From CAZLQR01 sp964404095 (GTDB lineage: Bacteria; Patescibacteriota; Microgenomatia; UBA1406; GWC2-37-13): a stretch of DNA of 41,330 bases. Position 1 is the first letter of the stretch. Each line of letters begins with the position of its first letter. The stretch spans positions 1 to 41,330 of the forward strand of contig CAYOIN010000008.1 in assembly GCA_964404095.1 (NCBI GenBank), written 5' to 3'. Below are positions 39,201-41,330 of this stretch, in pieces. The notes under the pieces were generated by a model that was not told where the DNA came from, made no database searches, and saw only the letters and a program-made list of their open reading frames with translations. Position numbers and translations under genes: made by a program.

Positions 39201-39858
39201 CAGCCGGACGGACTTCGATAGTGGTAATCGAAACCGGCTCTACCGGCTTCGACATTTCTCCGGAAGAGCTCATCTCAACCGCAGCGGTAGCAATCGAATC
39301 AACCGTCTCCATTCCTTCGGTAATTCGTCCAAATATCGTATAGTTCGGTGGAAGCGCCTGATCTTCGTGCATGATAAAAAACTGGCTCCCGTTTGTATCC
39401 GGTCCTGCATTTGCCATTGCAACCGTGCCTCTGCTGTACGACCCTTCAAACGGTTCATCATCGAAGCGGTATCCGGGCCCGCCAGAGCCGGTGCCGGTTG
39501 GATCTCCTCCTTGAATCATAAATCCTTTAATCACGCGGTGGAAGATCGTATTGTTATAGAATCCCTTTTCGGCGAGCGTGATAAAGTTGTTTACCGTGAC
39601 CGGAGTTTGTCCTTTGTTTAGTTCGATGGTGAACGATCCTTTTGTGGTGGTTACCGTTGCGGTGTACTGAACATTTTGATCGATGGTGAGTTTGGGTTGC
39701 ATCATGGTTGGTGTTGGATTGGTTCGTTGTTCGGTCTTCGACTTTGTGGAACCGGTGTAAATCAAATCGCTCTGATCATCCGATCTTCGTTCATGGTATA
39801 CGATGATCCCTGCAAACAACGCAACAATACATATGACCGCGATCGCTATCTTTCCCAT
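39187..39858 (-). CDS. Membrane-anchored cyclophilin-type peptidyl-prolyl isomerase
   Basis: Catalyses cis-trans isomerisation of prolyl bonds, probably outside the membrane. One N-terminal helix (about 3-22), a linker rich in Thr/Lys/Gln, then the cyclophilin domain (about 60-215). The domain has FYNNTIFHRVIKGFMIQGGD (catalytic arginine in FHRV), GTVAMANAGPDTNGSQFFI and NYTIFGRITEGMETVD. This is the standard short bacterial form. Its start is three bases after the stop of the 139-residue gene. A role in folding secreted proteins of this envelope-rich region is likely but not shown. Confidence 0.92.
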   Translation of the reverse strand: MGKIAIAVICIVALFAGIIVYHERRSDDQSDLIYTGSTKSKTEQRTNPTPTMMQPKLTIDQNVQYTATVTTTKGSFTIELNKGQTPVTVNNFITLAEKGFYNNTIFHRVIKGFMIQGGDPTGTGSGGPGYRFDDEPFEGSYSRGTVAMANAGPDTNGSQFFIMHEDQALPPNYTIFGRITEGMETVDSIATAAVEMSSSGEMSKPVEPVSITTIEVRPAVTVK

Positions 39859-39861
39859 GAG

Positions 39862-40281
39862 CTAGAGACTTTTCACGTCGTTCTCAATTGAGGTGACGTC
39901 GGATGTTGGGTAGCTTGTATCAATCTGATCAACCTCTTCAGACTCTGTTTGAGGCGCCGTTGTGACGGTTGGCTGATTTAGTTGTTCTGCGGTGGTAGGC
40001 TGTGGCGCACTGTTCGTCTGTGGCGATGATGTTGCGTTCATTGAGTAAACGACGTATATCAGTCCGGCGGTGATCACGACGACGAGTATGAGAAGAGCAA
40101 TCCACAGTGTGGTGTTCGATTTCTTCATCGGAGCTGTCATTGTTGCGGCAGCTTCTTGAACCGGCACCGATGGGGAGCTGGGTGCGACAGGAGCCTCCGT
40201 GACCGGCGGGGTGTTGAGAACAGATGCTGCTGGATTTTCCTGAGGTACTGGCTGTTGGGGTTGTGTTGGTGTGGTGTCCAT
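39862..40281 (-). CDS. Single-pass membrane protein with Pro-rich cytoplasmic part (139 aa)
   Basis: No family recognised. Residues 1-55 are rich in Pro/Ala/Gln/Thr with no signal peptide, followed by a basic stop and one membrane helix (about 59-81). The C-terminal tail is rich in Gln/Thr/Asp. The gene starts one base after the upstream TAA (TAATATG) and lies three bases before the cyclophilin gene, so it is in one operon with both. Confidence 0.55.
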   Translation of the reverse strand: MDTTPTQPQQPVPQENPAASVLNTPPVTEAPVAPSSPSVPVQEAAATMTAPMKKSNTTLWIALLILVVVITAGLIYVVYSMNATSSPQTNSAPQPTTAEQLNQPTVTTAPQTESEEVDQIDTSYPTSDVTSIENDVKSL

Positions 40282-40282
40282 A

Positions 40283-40939
40283 TTACTTTAACTGTAACAC
40301 AGCAACGGCTGCTTTTTTAACATCAATTTTTGCCTGAATGACGACGGCGTGTACACCCTTCAGATCACTGTGAAATGATTTGACCATCTCGCTTACCACG
40401 GCACCAAGGGTCGACTCATCGGTGATGGTTGGGGTATAGACCTTTGCTGCCTGATCTGCGACAGCTTTTTGTGCGGTTTCGATTGAGGTCTTTGCGGTTG
40501 TTATCGCAGCAGACGCTGATGCAGTATCTTTCCCTGCTGCACTTGCAGAAGCAACCTTCCCTTCCAGCTTTCCGACGATCTCGTTGAGACGGGACAGTAC
40601 CTCGGTGAATCTGTCTGTCTGTTTTTTATTGAGCTTTGCAGTATTACTAGCAACACGTTCTGTAACGTTCTTTTTCCGCTTATCCTTCAACTCCTCAAGC
40701 TTCTCTTTGAATTCGGCTCGTCGTTCTTCCATCTTCTCTTTCATTTCTGCAGCGCGTGATGCGAGTGCTTCCTGGCGGTCCCGAAACATTTCTTTTCTCT
40801 TCTCGAGATAATCCATTCTCGTCTCCAAACGCTTGGCTCGAACCGATCCAGATCCTGTTGCGTTTCTGCTCGACTCGGCGTGTGCGACAACCGTCACAGA
40901 AAGAAGGGTAACAAGAAGCACGGTGAACGTTATTTTCAT
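40283..40939 (-). CDS. Secreted coiled-coil protein (218 aa)
   Basis: A signal peptide (about 1-20, ending VAHA-ES) leads to a very basic and acidic helical region with many Lys/Glu/Arg heptads (about 35-115). A second helical segment rich in Ala/Thr/Lys follows (about 120-218). Patescibacteria often encode such exported helical proteins of unknown role; I cannot name a family. The start at 40939 is fixed by the signal peptide and by a strong promoter whose -10 ends seven bases upstream. Confidence 0.65.
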   Translation of the reverse strand: MKITFTVLLVTLLSVTVVAHAESSRNATGSGSVRAKRLETRMDYLEKRKEMFRDRQEALASRAAEMKEKMEERRAEFKEKLEELKDKRKKNVTERVASNTAKLNKKQTDRFTEVLSRLNEIVGKLEGKVASASAAGKDTASASAAITTAKTSIETAQKAVADQAAKVYTPTITDESTLGAVVSEMVKSFHSDLKGVHAVVIQAKIDVKKAAVAVLQLK

Positions 40940-40946
40940 ATCAGTT

Positions 40947-40975
40947 ATCTTAAAAAAAAGTGGACCCAAAGTCAA
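40947..40975 (-). promoter_or_regulatory. Strong leaderless promoter of the coiled-coil/cyclophilin operon
   Basis: Minus strand TTGACT (40975-40970), exactly 17 bases including an A/T tract, TAAGAT (40952-40947), then seven bases to the ATG. It excludes an upstream start for the gene. Confidence 0.7.
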
Positions 40976-41310
40976 GAACGACCGGCCTTTTTCAGATCGG
41001 AATGAAGTTTTTTTGTAACATCATCAGCTGTTTTTTTTATCTTGTCCTCGATCGAATCAATGCGATTTTGCAACAACGCCCAAATCGCTTCATGTCGCTC
41101 GTGTGCATGATGTTCGAGGAAAAGTCGCTTATCGTCATCAGAGAGCTGAGAAAGCACAAGATCGAGAATCGAATGATGGACCGTTCGTTCTGCCAGATCC
41201 ATGAGCGCCGCTTTTTCATCATCGCTCCACTCGGTGAGATCAAGACGAACCTGGAGTGAGTCCATGCTCACGATGGAGTGATAAAAATGCTGTGGTTTTG
41301 TGTTTGCCAT
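40972..41310 (-). CDS. Small soluble helical protein, unknown (112 aa)
   Basis: No membrane segment and no signal. The sequence looks mostly helical, with acidic and histidine-rich parts (LEHHAHERHEAIW) and a Lys-rich C-terminal amphipathic helix. I believe similar proteins are common in Patescibacteria, but I cannot give a function. TACAAT on the minus strand ends ten bases before the ATG, so a very short leader is possible. Its stop overlaps the -35 of the next operon. The last 20 bases of the window hold only this element. Confidence 0.5.
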   Translation of the reverse strand: MANTKPQHFYHSIVSMDSLQVRLDLTEWSDDEKAALMDLAERTVHHSILDLVLSQLSDDDKRLFLEHHAHERHEAIWALLQNRIDSIEDKIKKTADDVTKKLHSDLKKAGRS

Positions 41311-41330
41311 GATTATTTTGATTGTACAGG

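Overview
The window looks like chromosomal DNA of a Patescibacteria (Candidate Phyla Radiation) bacterium, most likely a Microgenomates-type lineage. This rests on gene content. There are four small two-helix 'T4SS pilin-like' proteins and a VirB6-like membrane protein. There are also DUF4012, DUF2298 ('YYY') and DUF2130 proteins, a short ValRS, an archaeal-type UMP kinase and ATP-dependent DNA ligase, and a 5S rRNA gene standing alone. TGA is a normal stop here, so the recoded Gracilibacteria/SR1 code does not apply. Coding density is very high: genes overlap by 4-14 bases or are separated by a few bases, and few intrinsic terminators are visible.

Layout. 1-2907 (-): a surface operon of lamin-tail protein, VanZ-like protein, CAP-domain protein, a small membrane protein and the first codons of a nucleotidyltransferase. 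3031-6311 (-): tRNA-Ser(CGA), recF, a UMP kinase, then a short operon of a membrane protein, an M50-like protease and a pilin-like protein. 6378-11783 (+): three membrane-anchored LAS/M15-type peptidoglycan peptidases sharing one N-terminal module, then a VirB6-like protein. 11850-16144 (-): a pilin-like protein and a 1156-residue orphan protein. 16263-19818 (-): valS, rpmH, yidC, khpB, with no rnpA between rpmH and yidC. 19864-28684: a DUF2298 membrane glycosyltransferase candidate, a possible small RNA with a bidirectional terminator, an EEP-fold phosphodiesterase-like protein, two GT2 glycosyltransferases, an MFS transporter, an ATP-dependent ligase and a Fic protein. 28737-32126: uppS, two pilin-like proteins, an IDI-like Nudix protein, isopentenyl phosphate kinase and another Nudix protein, forming an isoprenoid cluster. 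32166-35934 (-): an ECF sigma factor module. 35969-41310: a lone 5S rRNA, then DUF2130, DUF4012, cyclophilin and small anchored proteins.

Two themes stand out. First, about twenty gene starts have a -10 hexamer (TATAAT, TACAAT, TATACT, TAGAAT or TAAGAT) ending only 5-8 bases before the start codon. Transcription would then begin at or beside the start codon, i.e. mRNAs would be leaderless. Genes inside operons instead start at stop/start overlaps or at a recurring TAATATG junction. Second, much of the window serves the cell envelope: wall peptidases, secretion/pilus-like parts, glycosyltransferases and polyprenyl carrier synthesis. Isoprenoid supply appears to pass through an archaeal-type isopentenyl phosphate kinase.

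All assignments come from reading the sequence and recalled family motifs; no search was run.
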